Shown here piece after piece: positions 18,709 through 28,351 of a DNA stretch of 41,247 bases. The DNA is taken from NCBI GenBank assembly GCA_016288825.1, contig JAEELH010000230.1:1-41247 (forward strand). The letters are read 5' to 3'. How positions within the stretch are numbered: position 1 is the first letter of the stretch; each line of letters opens with the position of its first letter. The notes below the pieces were generated by a model. The model did not search any database and was not told the origin of the DNA. It was given only the letters and a program-made list of their open reading frames with translations. Both the position numbers and the translations under genes were made by a program. The stretch is from Lachnospiraceae bacterium. GTDB taxonomy: Bacteria > Bacillota > Clostridia > Lachnospirales > Lachnospiraceae.

Positions 18709-19775
18709 TACTTGTTCTCCAGTTTAAGTATGCGGATGCAGTTGGGCTTATCCACCTTAACCGGCGGATTCTTCATGAGTGCATAATTCTCCTCATAATT
18801 AAAACCAAAGGTCCTGATCTCGTTGGAATCGTGATTAAGTACGGCTACATACTTTGCACCGGGAAGTACGGCAATTGATTTAGGGAAATCGCCGCTGATC
18901 ATAGTCTCTCCGATGTAGGAAAGTGTTCCATCCTCGGGATCACGCTTGAGCCATGACATACCGTCAAAGCCGTCAATAGCAACAAAAACATAATCATTAT
19001 CCTTGCAAAGAGACATGCTCGTTGCGGAAGATATCCTGAAATCCTCCTCAACAACAGGGATAGTCTGGATCCTCTCAAAGAAAGGCTCGTTACCCTTGTC
19101 CTCGTACTTATATACCTCAATGGCATTGGCAAGCTCTGTAAGGATATAACAGAATCTGGCATCCTCTGAGAATCTGATAAGCCTGGGCGCTGCCTCCAGC
19201 TCACATCTTATGATATCAGCAAGCTTGAGCTTACCGTGGGTGTAATCGATAGCATATACTTTAACCTGATTAAGACCGTAATCTGCCGCACAAAGGTACT
19301 TGTGATCGGGAGTAAGCTTAACACAACTTACCTTTGGATGATCGATCCTTCGGTTTTCAGAAGTAATGGCAAGTCCCTGATGGAAGATACCATCTGCGAT
19401 ATCATCAATCCCGCCATCCGGCCGAAGTCTCATCATGGTCACTCGACCGTCATGATATCCACCTACAAAAAGAAATCTACGCTCCTTATCCACATCAAGA
19501 TAGCAGCCTCTCATCCCGCCGATCCACTTAGAATTGATCTTGGAAAGATCGCCGTTCTCATCGATCTTGAAAGCACATACACCCTCATCCTCAATGGAAT
19601 AAAGGATCTGGCCGTCCTCACTGATAGTAACGTAGGAAGGATTGTTGATGGGCGCTACGGATCTCTCTGTAAGCCTTCCGCTTTCAACATCAATATCATA
19701 CACATGGATACCGATGCTGTTCTCATGTGTATATGTTCCTACATAAGCAACATATCTGTCCTTTGCCTTTGCCAT
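18708..19775 (-). CDS. Lactonase family beta-propeller protein (6-phosphogluconolactonase-like)
   Basis: YVAYVGTYTHENSIGIHVYDIDVESG, NPSYVTISEDGQILYSIEDEG, and DHKYLCAADYGLNQVKVY repeats. Confidence 0.82.
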   Translation of the reverse strand: MAKAKDRYVAYVGTYTHENSIGIHVYDIDVESGRLTERSVAPINNPSYVTISEDGQILYSIEDEGVCAFKIDENGDLSKINSKWIGGMRGCYLDVDKERRFLFVGGYHDGRVTMMRLRPDGGIDDIADGIFHQGLAITSENRRIDHPKVSCVKLTPDHKYLCAADYGLNQVKVYAIDYTHGKLKLADIIRCELEAAPRLIRFSEDARFCYILTELANAIEVYKYEDKGNEPFFERIQTIPVVEEDFRISSATSMSLCKDNDYVFVAIDGFDGMSWLKRDPEDGTLSYIGETMISGDFPKSIAVLPGAKYVAVLNHDSNEIRTFGFNYEENYALMKNPPVKVDKPNCIRILKLENK

Positions 19776-19789
19776 TATAAGCCTCCTTA

Positions 19790-21019
19790 TCAAGCGCTCA
19801 TTCGGATTATGTCGTATTCTTCCGCACCTGTTTGATCAAGCTCAATACATAAAGCCTCACCCGCATGGGGAGCTGACTGGGCACTTTGTCCGTCTTCACC
19901 TATGATGGAGCGAACAACGCAACTTATATTATCACCGTTTGGCTTCATGATTTCAATAGTATCACCGCAAGAAAATTTATTTTTCTGGTGGATAAATATA
20001 GTATTGTTCTCTGCTTTTTCCACCATACCCAGATAAATATAGCCTCTCTCGTAGGAATTCGCCGTATACAGCTGTCCCTCTTCATGCGGTTTGCCAAAGT
20101 AAAATCCGGTGCCGAATGACCTGTAGGTGCAGGCTGTGATCTGGGAACGATACCAGGAAAGATTCTCCCTGTATACTTCCTCTCCCTTGAGATAATCATC
20201 GATAGCCCTACGATATGTCCTGGCTACGGTAGCGACATACAGCGCAGCCTTCATCCTGCCCTCAACCTTAAAGGAGTCAATACCGCACTCCATAAGCTCG
20301 GGAATATGGTCAACCATGCACAGGTCCTTGCTGTTAAAAATAAAGGTCCCTCTATCTGTCTCAACAACAGGCATATATTCTCCGGGGCGATTCTCCTCAA
20401 CCACGGAATACTTCCATCTGCAGGGATGCGTGCAGGCACCGAGATTAGCCGCTCTGCCCGTAAAATAGTCGGAAAGCAGACATCTTCCGGAATATGAAAT
20501 ACACATGGCTCCGTGAACAAAGCTTTCTATCTCCATGTCCTCTGGAATATGCTCCCTAATATCTCGAAGTTCCTCAAGAGAAAGCTCCCTCGCACTGACT
20601 ACCCTGCGAACGCCCTGATCATACCAGAACTTGTACGTCATATAGTTGGTATTATTGGCCTGAGTGGAAATATGAACCTCGATATTCGGCATATACTGTC
20701 TGGCCAGAGTAAATACACCGGGATCAGAGATAAGAACCGCATCGGGTCCGATATCGGACAACTCTTTGAAATATTCTATAACACCGTCTATATCGCGATC
20801 ATGTGCAAAGATATTGGCCGTAACATAAACTTTTACACCTTTTTCATGAGCAAAAGCGATACCGGCCCTCATATCTTCGGGCGAAAAATTATCCGCTCCT
20901 GCACGAAGACCATAGGCCTCACCGCCAATATATACAGCATCTGCGCCGTATCTGACCGCAACTTTTAAAACATTAAGATTGGCTGCCGGAAGCAGCAGTT
21001 CTACATTTCGTCGAAACAC
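19790..21019 (-). CDS. Peptidase U32 family protein
   Basis: ELLLPAANLNVLKVAVRYGADAVYIGGEAYGLRAGADNF, ESFVHGAMCISYSGRCLLSDYFTGRAANLGACTHPCRWKY. Confidence 0.94.
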   Translation of the reverse strand: MFRRNVELLLPAANLNVLKVAVRYGADAVYIGGEAYGLRAGADNFSPEDMRAGIAFAHEKGVKVYVTANIFAHDRDIDGVIEYFKELSDIGPDAVLISDPGVFTLARQYMPNIEVHISTQANNTNYMTYKFWYDQGVRRVVSARELSLEELRDIREHIPEDMEIESFVHGAMCISYSGRCLLSDYFTGRAANLGACTHPCRWKYSVVEENRPGEYMPVVETDRGTFIFNSKDLCMVDHIPELMECGIDSFKVEGRMKAALYVATVARTYRRAIDDYLKGEEVYRENLSWYRSQITACTYRSFGTGFYFGKPHEEGQLYTANSYERGYIYLGMVEKAENNTIFIHQKNKFSCGDTIEIMKPNGDNISCVVRSIIGEDGQSAQSAPHAGEALCIELDQTGAEEYDIIRMSA

Positions 21020-21647
21020 TTATACCGTCTCCTATAGGTAATATATCCGTGATCAGATCCTTGTCCCTGCATATCTCATCAAGAAACTGCCGCATCCTCT
21101 TGTGAATGGTACGGTCACGTCTCTCAAGAGCATATCTGCTGCGAAGTGTATCATTCTCCACAAGGATATTGTCACATAAAAGAACTCCCCCCTCTGTAAG
21201 AAGTCTCTTGATATCGGGAAGCATGGTAATGTACTGTCCCTTGGCAGCATCGAGAAAAATAAGATCATACTGATCCTTAAGGTCTGCCAAAAGCAAAGTA
21301 GCATCGCCTCTTAAAAGACTTATGGCCTCTGTAGCCCCATATTTCTTAAAATTAGCTTCCGCCTGATCAGCTCTTTTTTCATCCATCTCAATCGTGGTGA
21401 TCAGACAACTCTCACGGCAGGCAACCTTCCAGATATATAGGGAGGAATATCCTATAGCCGTGCCTATCTCAAGAACTCTGCGAGGCCTAATGGTTCCAAA
21501 AAGCCAGTTCATAAAAAACTCGCATTCCCTGCGGATTATAGGAACGTCGTCCTCTTCGGCCTGCTCTCTCAGGGATAAAAGTTCCTCATCTCCACCTATG
21601 GTGGCATCTAAGAATACCTGCCACCTCTCATCCGATAAAAGTCCCAT
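20973..21647 (-). CDS. O-methyltransferase (CCoAOMT-like, SAM-dependent)
   Basis: RRVLEIGTAIGYSSLYIW, YDLIFLDAAKGQY, GGVLLCDNILV. 47-bp overlap with the U32 gene. Confidence 0.9.
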   Translation of the reverse strand: MGLLSDERWQVFLDATIGGDEELLSLREQAEEDDVPIIRRECEFFMNWLFGTIRPRRVLEIGTAIGYSSLYIWKVACRESCLITTIEMDEKRADQAEANFKKYGATEAISLLRGDATLLLADLKDQYDLIFLDAAKGQYITMLPDIKRLLTEGGVLLCDNILVENDTLRSRYALERRDRTIHKRMRQFLDEICRDKDLITDILPIGDGISVSTKCRTAASGSQS

Positions 21648-21648
21648 A

Positions 21649-23304
21649 TCAGACTTCCATGATTATAGGCAGGATCATAGGGCGCCTCTGAGTCTCTTTC
21701 CAGACAAAATCCGAAAGAACACTTTTGAGTTCGTTTTTTATACGTCCCCAGTCTCTGATGCCTCCGTCAACAAGATCCTCCATCTTTTCAACAAGGACTT
21801 CATTGGCGGAATCCATAAGATCCTCGGATCCCTTAACATAAACAAATCCTCTGGAAACGATATCCGGTCCCGCAAGGACCTGGCCGCTTCCGGAATCCAT
21901 GGTAATAACAATAATTATAATGCCGTCCTCTGCCAAATGCTGTCTGTCACGAAGAACGATATTACCAACATCGCCGACGCCGAGTCCATCAACCATAACA
22001 GCTCCGGTATGGACCTGACCCACAACTTTGGCCACACCCTCGTCAAACTCCAGGATATCACCGGATTTAAGGATCTTGATATGCTCGGAATCATAACCGA
22101 GTGATCTGGCTATACGCTCCTGGGCCTTGAGATGCTTGTACTCTCCATGGACCGGGATTGAATACTTGGGCCTAACCAGGGAATAGATAAGCTTGATCTC
22201 TTCCTGGCAGGCATGTCCGGAAACATGGACATCCTGGAAGATAACATTGGCCCCCTTGCGATAAAGGTCATTCATGACCCTGGAAACATCCTTTTCATTA
22301 CCGGGAATGGGATGGGATGAAAAGATAATGGTATCATCGGGCTTGATGGCGATCTTGCGATGAGTGCCGTTAGCCATACGGGAAAGGGCTGCCATAGACT
22401 CTCCCTGACTACCGGTAGTGATAAGCACCGTCTTTTCGTCGGGATAATTTTTAAGTTCATCAACAGAGATCAAAGTATTGGCGGGAACATCAAGATACCC
22501 AAGCTCCTGAGCGGTATTGATGATATTGACCATACTCCTGCCCTCTACCACTACCTTACGGCCGTGCTTGTAGGCTGAATTGATTATCTGCTGAACTCTG
22601 TCAACATTGGAAGCAAAGGTTGCGATAATGATCCTGTGGGACACATTTTCAGCAAATATAGCCTCAAAGGCAGCTCCAACAGTCTTTTCAGACTCGGTAA
22701 AACCGGGACGCTCTGCATTGGTGGAATCACACATCAGTGCCAAAACGCCCTTTTTGCCGATCTCCGCAAAGTGCTGAAGGTCAATGGCATCACCGAAAAC
22801 CGGCGTATAATCAACCTTGAAGTCTCCTGTATGGATAATAGTTCCGGCGGGTGTATAGATGGCAAAAGCCGCCGCATCCTGGATACTGTGATTTGTCCTT
22901 ATAAACTCAACCCTGAAAGGTCCTATATTGATTGACTGGCCGTACTTTACCACCTTGCGCCTGACCTGAGACATCATGCCTCTCTCAGCCAGCTTATGCT
23001 CTATAATACCCATTGTAAGACGGGTGGCATATATATTGACCGGGAGCTCGGAAAGCACATAAGGAAGAGCTCCGATATGATCCTCATGTCCGTGGGTGAT
23101 AAAAATACCCTTGACCTTATCCTCATTTTCAATGAGGTAACTGATATCCGGAATAACGAGGTCTACTCCCAACATATCCGATTCCGGAAAGGCAAGTCCG
23201 CAATCAACAACAATAATACTGTCTCCGTACTCGAAGGCAGTAATATTCATCCCGATCTGTTCCAGTCCGCCCAACGGGATGATCCTTAATTTGTCTTTTT
23301 TCAA
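21649..23304 (-). CDS. rnj: Ribonuclease J
   Basis: 551 aa metallo-beta-lactamase/beta-CASP: ITHGHEDHIGALPYVL, GDFKVDYTPVFG, TTGSQGESMAALSRMANG, VSGHACQEEIKL. Confidence 0.93.
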   Translation of the reverse strand: MKKDKLRIIPLGGLEQIGMNITAFEYGDSIIVVDCGLAFPESDMLGVDLVIPDISYLIENEDKVKGIFITHGHEDHIGALPYVLSELPVNIYATRLTMGIIEHKLAERGMMSQVRRKVVKYGQSINIGPFRVEFIRTNHSIQDAAAFAIYTPAGTIIHTGDFKVDYTPVFGDAIDLQHFAEIGKKGVLALMCDSTNAERPGFTESEKTVGAAFEAIFAENVSHRIIIATFASNVDRVQQIINSAYKHGRKVVVEGRSMVNIINTAQELGYLDVPANTLISVDELKNYPDEKTVLITTGSQGESMAALSRMANGTHRKIAIKPDDTIIFSSHPIPGNEKDVSRVMNDLYRKGANVIFQDVHVSGHACQEEIKLIYSLVRPKYSIPVHGEYKHLKAQERIARSLGYDSEHIKILKSGDILEFDEGVAKVVGQVHTGAVMVDGLGVGDVGNIVLRDRQHLAEDGIIIIVITMDSGSGQVLAGPDIVSRGFVYVKGSEDLMDSANEVLVEKMEDLVDGGIRDWGRIKNELKSVLSDFVWKETQRRPMILPIIMEV

Positions 23305-23313
23305 TTTAACCTC

Positions 23314-23604
23314 CTAATACTCGAACCCGGTATCATCAAGAAGTTCTTCGAAAACGCCGAGAACGTTCTTCAGAAGGTTGTCATCATCGACCGGTACATA
23401 ACAAACTTCATCTCCGTCGTCCTCCACTTTTCGAAGAACCATCACCTCTGCCTCATCAGAGTCCGGGTCACTGTCAGATACTAAGAGAAAACTCTCCCCC
23501 GCAAGGACAGTCTCCTCAAGAATAAATAACTCTATATCATTACCGTCATCATCGGTAAATAATATGCTTTCGTAAGATTTAGCTTTGCTTTCTTCGCTCA
23601 TCAA
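23314..23604 (-). CDS. DUF1292 domain-containing protein
   Basis: 96 aa acidic protein: ILFTDDDGNDIELFILEETVLAGESFLLVSDSD. Overlaps ruvX. Confidence 0.82.
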   Translation of the reverse strand: MMSEESKAKSYESILFTDDDGNDIELFILEETVLAGESFLLVSDSDPDSDEAEVMVLRKVEDDGDEVCYVPVDDDNLLKNVLGVFEELLDDTGFEY

Positions 23605-24013
23605 GATATTCCTGTAAAACTATGGCTGCCGCCACCTGATCAATAAACTGCTTTCTTTGACTGCGCAAAACACCACTTTCCCTAAGTATCTCGTCAGCCT
23701 CATACGTTGTAAGTCTCTCGTCCCAAAAGATAACTTCTAAACCTGTTCTGTCTGCCACCTGAGAAGCAAAATCCCTGGTCAGCTCACATCTTTCTCCCTC
23801 GCTTCCATCCATATTGAGGGGGAGCCCCATAACAACAAGTCCGATATCATACTCAGCACAAATATCCGTTATCTGTCTGAGTGTATCTCTGAGAGCACCC
23901 GGCTTTTTACGAGTGATGGTAGAATGCTCCTGTGCTGTCATAAGAAGAGGGTCTGAGATCGCAACACCCACGGTCTTAGACCCGAAATCCAGTCCCAGTA
24001 TCCTCTTATCCAA
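23579..24013 (-). CDS. ruvX: Holliday junction resolvase RuvX / YqgF family
   Basis: ILGLDFGSKTVGVAISDPL, VVMGLPLNMDGSEGERC, DERLTTYEADEIL. Confidence 0.95.
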   Translation of the reverse strand: MDKRILGLDFGSKTVGVAISDPLLMTAQEHSTITRKKPGALRDTLRQITDICAEYDIGLVVMGLPLNMDGSEGERCELTRDFASQVADRTGLEVIFWDERLTTYEADEILRESGVLRSQRKQFIDQVAAAIVLQEYLDERRKQS

Positions 24014-24019
24014 AACAGA

Positions 24020-24286
24020 CTACTCCCAGCCTTTGGAGCGGATATACTCCTCAAGAAGCTCCTCAACGAGCTCATCCCTCTCGACCTTCATGATGAGGCT
24101 TCGGGCATTATTATGACTGGTAATAAAAGTCGGATCCCCTGACATGATATAACCCACTATCTGATTAACAGGATTATAACCACGCTCCCGCAGAGCCTCG
24201 TACACTTTGGTAAGTATATCCTTGGCCTCTACCGACTCCTTGTCAACCTTAAAAAACTGTGTCTGTCCAAGATCCTTCATAAGCAT
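24020..24286 (-). CDS. ireB: IreB family regulatory phosphoprotein (UPF0297)
   Basis: 88 aa. [38 protein letters not shown]. Confidence 0.93.
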   Translation of the reverse strand: MLMKDLGQTQFFKVDKESVEAKDILTKVYEALRERGYNPVNQIVGYIMSGDPTFITSHNNARSLIMKVERDELVEELLEEYIRSKGWE

Positions 24287-24358
24287 CTCCTAAGAAAAAA
24301 CAAGTTTCACAAAAGAAACTCACGCGCAGTGCGCATTACAAATACTGAATTCATTGTA

Positions 24359-25660
24359 TTATATCATAACGAAATTTTCAAGTCCCCCGACCTTGTTATC
24401 AAGGGTAAGAATGCCCTCTTTAATGCTTCCGCAGATATGGCTGCCGAGAGTTGATCTGACCTTGATGTATTCCCTCGTGAAACCGGTGATCCCGCCGCTT
24501 GCGTCTTCCTCTTCAAAAAGCACATCGGTCCTGACTCCGTCATAAAGCTTTAAGAAGTCAAGTCTCATACTTTCTCCCAGCTCGATAAGCCTTTGACTGC
24601 GCTCATGCTTGAGTTCTTCCCTTACCTGATCAGGCATCTTTACAGCCCTTGTACCCGGTCTTTTTGAATACTTGAAAACATGCATCTCATAAAAGCCAAC
24701 TCGGCGCACAAAATCAATGGTTTCCTCAAATTCTATGTCAGTCTCACCGGGGAATCCGCAAATAACATCAGTGGTTATTGCCGGGTTATTAAAATATTTC
24801 CTCAATATACTAACACTTTTAAAATATTCTTCTGCAGTATATGATCTGTTCATGCGCTTAAGAACAGAATCGCTGCCGCTTTGGAGCGAAAGATGAAAAT
24901 GAGGGCAAACCTCCTTTACGGAAGAAAGCTCACTGATAAACTCCTCATCCATGATACAGGGTTCAAAGGAGCCGAAACGCACACGCTCGATCCCACTGAT
25001 AGCTGCAACGCTTTTTACCAGATCAATGAGTTTTTCACCCGTATCTTTGCCAAAGGAACTGAGATGGATACCGGTGATCACCACCTCTTTATAACCCTTA
25101 CTCGCAAGATGCGTAACTTCGCTTATAACACTTTCAATACTGCGGCTTCTGGAACGTCCTCTGGCATAAGGGATGATACAATACGAGCAAAACTGATCGC
25201 AGCCGTCCTGAACCTTGATAAATGCCCTTGTATGGTCCATGGTATGCGCCAGGAACATATCCTCATATCTTCTGTCACAGGCAATATTGGAAATTGCGCT
25301 GTTCTTTTGTCCCTTTTCATACTCACTTATAAGCCTGACAAGCTCCTCCTTTTTATTGTTAGAGATCAAAATATCCACGTTGGGACTGCCTTCAAGCTTA
25401 TCTTTTGCTGTCTGGACATAGCACCCTGCAGCAACTACGATGGCGTCAGGATTCTTACTCCTGGCACGTGAAAGCATCTGCCTTGATTTTTTGTCTGCGA
25501 TCTGGGTAACGGAACAGGTATTTATTACATAAACATCGGCCTTTTCGGTAAAGGGAACTATCTCATAACCGGCCTCTTCCAAAAGGTGTGCCATACACTC
25601 GCATTCATATTCATTTACTTTGCATCCAAGGTTGTGAAGGGCCGCTTTTTTCATTGACAT
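24359..25660 (-). CDS. mtaB: tRNA (N(6)-L-threonylcarbamoyladenosine(37)-C(2))-methylthiotransferase MtaB
   Basis: MKKAALHNLGCKVNEYECE, VINTCSVT, radical SAM DGCDQFCSYCIIPYARGRSRSR. Longest ORF starts at 25675. Confidence 0.93.
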   Translation of the reverse strand: MSMKKAALHNLGCKVNEYECECMAHLLEEAGYEIVPFTEKADVYVINTCSVTQIADKKSRQMLSRARSKNPDAIVVAAGCYVQTAKDKLEGSPNVDILISNNKKEELVRLISEYEKGQKNSAISNIACDRRYEDMFLAHTMDHTRAFIKVQDGCDQFCSYCIIPYARGRSRSRSIESVISEVTHLASKGYKEVVITGIHLSSFGKDTGEKLIDLVKSVAAISGIERVRFGSFEPCIMDEEFISELSSVKEVCPHFHLSLQSGSDSVLKRMNRSYTAEEYFKSVSILRKYFNNPAITTDVICGFPGETDIEFEETIDFVRRVGFYEMHVFKYSKRPGTRAVKMPDQVREELKHERSQRLIELGESMRLDFLKLYDGVRTDVLFEEEDASGGITGFTREYIKVRSTLGSHICGSIKEGILTLDNKVGGLENFVMI

Positions 25661-25720
25661 TTTAACCTTTTTCATTTACGATTGAACTATCTATAAATAG
25701 ACAATAACGAGGAGGTTATG

Positions 25721-25951
25721 ATGAAGACAGTACAGATTTCTCTTAATTCGATCGATAAGGTAAAATCCTTTGTAAACACCATAAGCCAGTTTGACAGCGA
25801 TTTCGATCTTATTTCAGGTCGCTACGTTATCGATGCTAAGTCGATCATGGGTATCTTTTCATTGGATCTTTCCCAGCCCATCGATCTTACGATCCATGCT
25901 GAGAAGGACGATGAGATCCTTACCGCACTTGAGTCCTATATCATCAAGTAA
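25721..25951 (+). CDS. HPr-like domain protein lacking the catalytic-His region
   Basis: 76 aa. VIDAKSIMGIFSLDLSQPIDLTIHA resembles the HPr Ser46 region. No G-(I/L)-H-A-R-P motif. RBS GAGGAGG. Confidence 0.78.
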   Translation: MKTVQISLNSIDKVKSFVNTISQFDSDFDLISGRYVIDAKSIMGIFSLDLSQPIDLTIHAEKDDEILTALESYIIK

Positions 25952-25976
25952 TTGTATTTGATCTATTAGATCTGTA

Positions 25977-26002
25977 GGGAACCCGCCAGGGTTCCTTTTT
26001 TA
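25977..26002 (+). terminator. Rho-independent terminator GGAACCC-GCCA-GGGTTCC-TTTTTT
   Basis: 7-bp stem at 25978-25995 followed by a T-run, just 3' of the HPr-like gene. Confidence 0.85.
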
Positions 26003-27187
26003 TTCGCACATTATAACTTCTGTAGATTCCAGCGCCTTGGCCATAAGATCATCTATTACATCCTCCAAATGCTTCTCCGATCTTTCGATGCGCTCAAGCT
26101 TAGGCTTGGTAACCGGATGCTTAGCCACAAAAATAGTACAGCAATCCTCATAAGGAAGGATAGATGTTTCATATGCACCGATTGCTTCGGAGCGCGTCAC
26201 TATCTCCTGCTTATCAAATCCAATAAGAGGTCTCATAACAGGGAGCTTGCATACTGCATTGGTGGCAAGGAGGGACTGCAATGTCTGAGAAGCTACCTGA
26301 GCCACGCTCTCACCTGTAACCAGCGCCAGATCTCCGCATTCATTTGCAAAATGCTCAGCGATCTTCATCATATAGCGTCTCATAATGATAGTCAGCTCAT
26401 CATGAGGACACTTTTCGTAAATTGCCAGCTGGATATCCGTAAAGTTTACTACATGGAGTTTGATAGGGCCGCTGTAGGCCGCAACGATCTTTGCCAGATC
26501 CACTACCTTTTGCTTTGCCCTCTCGGATGTATAGGGAGGTGCATGAAAATAAACGGCATCCAGAACAACGCCGCGCTTAGACATCATATATCCCGCAACC
26601 GGTGAATCGATTCCTCCGGACAAAAGAAGCATTGCTCTTCCGCTGGTTCCAACAGGCATGCCGCCCGGGCCCGGATATGTCTTTGAGTAATAGTTGATCT
26701 TCTCTCTAATCTCAATATAGACCATGATCTGAGGTTCATGAACATCAACGCTCCACTGGGGAAAAGCATCCAGGATCTTTTCACCCATAAAGGAATTGAG
26801 TTCCATGGAATTCAGAGGATAATTCTTTCTTGCACGCCTGGAATCAACTTTAAAAGTAATGTGATCAGTACCGTTGTATGTTTTTTTCAAAAAGGCAACC
26901 ACATCCTCTGCCAGTTCCTCGGGAGATTTATCATCACAAACCTCAGCCGGAGCTATCTCCGTTATACCAAATACCTTCCGAAGTGCATCGATCACTTCCT
27001 GCTCATCGGCATCAGTACCCTCAACAGCTTCAACGAATATCCTGCCTCTTGGCCTTGTAACCGTAAAATCACCGTCAACATGCTTAAGTGAATTTTCTAT
27101 ATTTCTTACAAGCTGCTCCTCAAAAAGATGCCTGTTCTTGCCTTTTATAGCGATCTCCGCATATTTTATCAAAAATGCCTTAGCCAA
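26000..27187 (-). CDS. thiI: tRNA 4-thiouridine synthase ThiI
   Basis: 395 aa. YAEIAIKGKNRHLFE, LLLSGGIDSPVAGYMMSKRG, TGESVAQVASQTLQSL. Confidence 0.95.
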   Translation of the reverse strand: MAKAFLIKYAEIAIKGKNRHLFEEQLVRNIENSLKHVDGDFTVTRPRGRIFVEAVEGTDADEQEVIDALRKVFGITEIAPAEVCDDKSPEELAEDVVAFLKKTYNGTDHITFKVDSRRARKNYPLNSMELNSFMGEKILDAFPQWSVDVHEPQIMVYIEIREKINYYSKTYPGPGGMPVGTSGRAMLLLSGGIDSPVAGYMMSKRGVVLDAVYFHAPPYTSERAKQKVVDLAKIVAAYSGPIKLHVVNFTDIQLAIYEKCPHDELTIIMRRYMMKIAEHFANECGDLALVTGESVAQVASQTLQSLLATNAVCKLPVMRPLIGFDKQEIVTRSEAIGAYETSILPYEDCCTIFVAKHPVTKPKLERIERSEKHLEDVIDDLMAKALESTEVIMCE

Positions 27188-27196
27188 TTCCTTCTC

Positions 27197-28351
27197 CTAT
27201 CTTCTAACAAACCTTGCCAATCTCGGTACGATCTCGGACATCTTACCAATGGCATATTTTATCTCTTCTTCCGTAGTATGTACTGAAAGTGAAAATCTGA
27301 CAGTCTGCTCCAATGCGTCGCCTTTAAGTCCGATAGCGGACAAAGTCCTGCTTTTTGCCGGTCTGTTGGACGAGCAGGCACTTCCGGCAGAGCAATATAC
27401 TCCCTCTTCCTCAAGAGCATGTAAAAGAACCTCTGCCCTAACTCCCCTGGCCGTAACACTTACAATGTGAGGAGCCGCGTTTTCTGCCTCAGGGCCATTG
27501 ATACTTATTCCGTCAATGTCCTCAAGGCCTTCCACAAGCATAGCCCTTAGCTTTCTCAAATGAGCGATATTGCTGTCCTGATCCTTAAAAAGATCCGCTA
27601 CAGCTGCTCCAAGACCGGCTATTGCAGGAACATTTTCAGTTCCCGAGCGAAGACCGTTTTCCTGTCCGCCTCCGTAGATCAGCGGAGCAATATTAACACC
27701 TTCCCTGATAAATAAAAATCCGCTGCCCTTAGGACCGTGAAGCTTATGTCCGCTTACAGACATAAGATCAATGCCTATACGGCCGGGAAAAACAGGGATC
27801 TTGCCATAGGACTGAATAGCATCAACATGAAAGTAAGTGTTTTTATTGCGTTCATGGATGACAGAAGCCGCCTTTTCAACAGGCATCACGCTTCCGATCT
27901 CATTATTGACATGCATGATGGATACGAGCACCGTATCCTCTCTCATAGCCGCCTCAAGCTCGTTTATGTCTATAACTCCATGACTGTCAACCCGAAGTCT
28001 TGTAACCTCATATCCCTCAGCCTCAAGAGCAGCTATGGGCTCTCTAACGGCAGGATGCTCGATCTCGGTTGTGATTATATGCTTACCGTATCTTTTTCGA
28101 TTACGCACCGTTCCGTATATGGCCAGATTATTGCTTTCCGAACCTCCGGAGGTAAAAACGATCTCCGCCGGCTTTGCCTTAAGGGTTTTAGCAATTATCT
28201 GCCTGCTCTCTTTGATGTAGTTTTCCGCATCCATTCCCATATTGTGAAGGGATGAAGGATTGCCGAAATCCTCGCAGAGTACGGTTTGCATCTTTTGGGC
28301 AGCCTCGGGGAGACAAACTGTTGTTGCCGCATTATCAAGATAACACTTCAT
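27197..28351 (-). CDS. Cysteine desulfurase (NifS/IscS-like)
   Basis: YLDNAATTVCLPEA, FTSGGSESNNLAIYG, SGHKLHGPKGSGFLF, CSAGSACSSN. Adjacent to thiI. Confidence 0.95.
   Translation of the reverse strand: MKCYLDNAATTVCLPEAAQKMQTVLCEDFGNPSSLHNMGMDAENYIKESRQIIAKTLKAKPAEIVFTSGGSESNNLAIYGTVRNRKRYGKHIITTEIEHPAVREPIAALEAEGYEVTRLRVDSHGVIDINELEAAMREDTVLVSIMHVNNEIGSVMPVEKAASVIHERNKNTYFHVDAIQSYGKIPVFPGRIGIDLMSVSGHKLHGPKGSGFLFIREGVNIAPLIYGGGQENGLRSGTENVPAIAGLGAAVADLFKDQDSNIAHLRKLRAMLVEGLEDIDGISINGPEAENAAPHIVSVTARGVRAEVLLHALEEEGVYCSAGSACSSNRPAKSRTLSAIGLKGDALEQTVRFSLSVHTTEEEIKYAIGKMSEIVPRLARFVRR

Noticed and set aside
23314-23604. Two DUF1292 genes (4361-4672 and 23314-23604) as a recent duplication
   Set aside because: The proteins are clearly divergent in sequence and context, consistent with separate old paralogues common in Clostridia.
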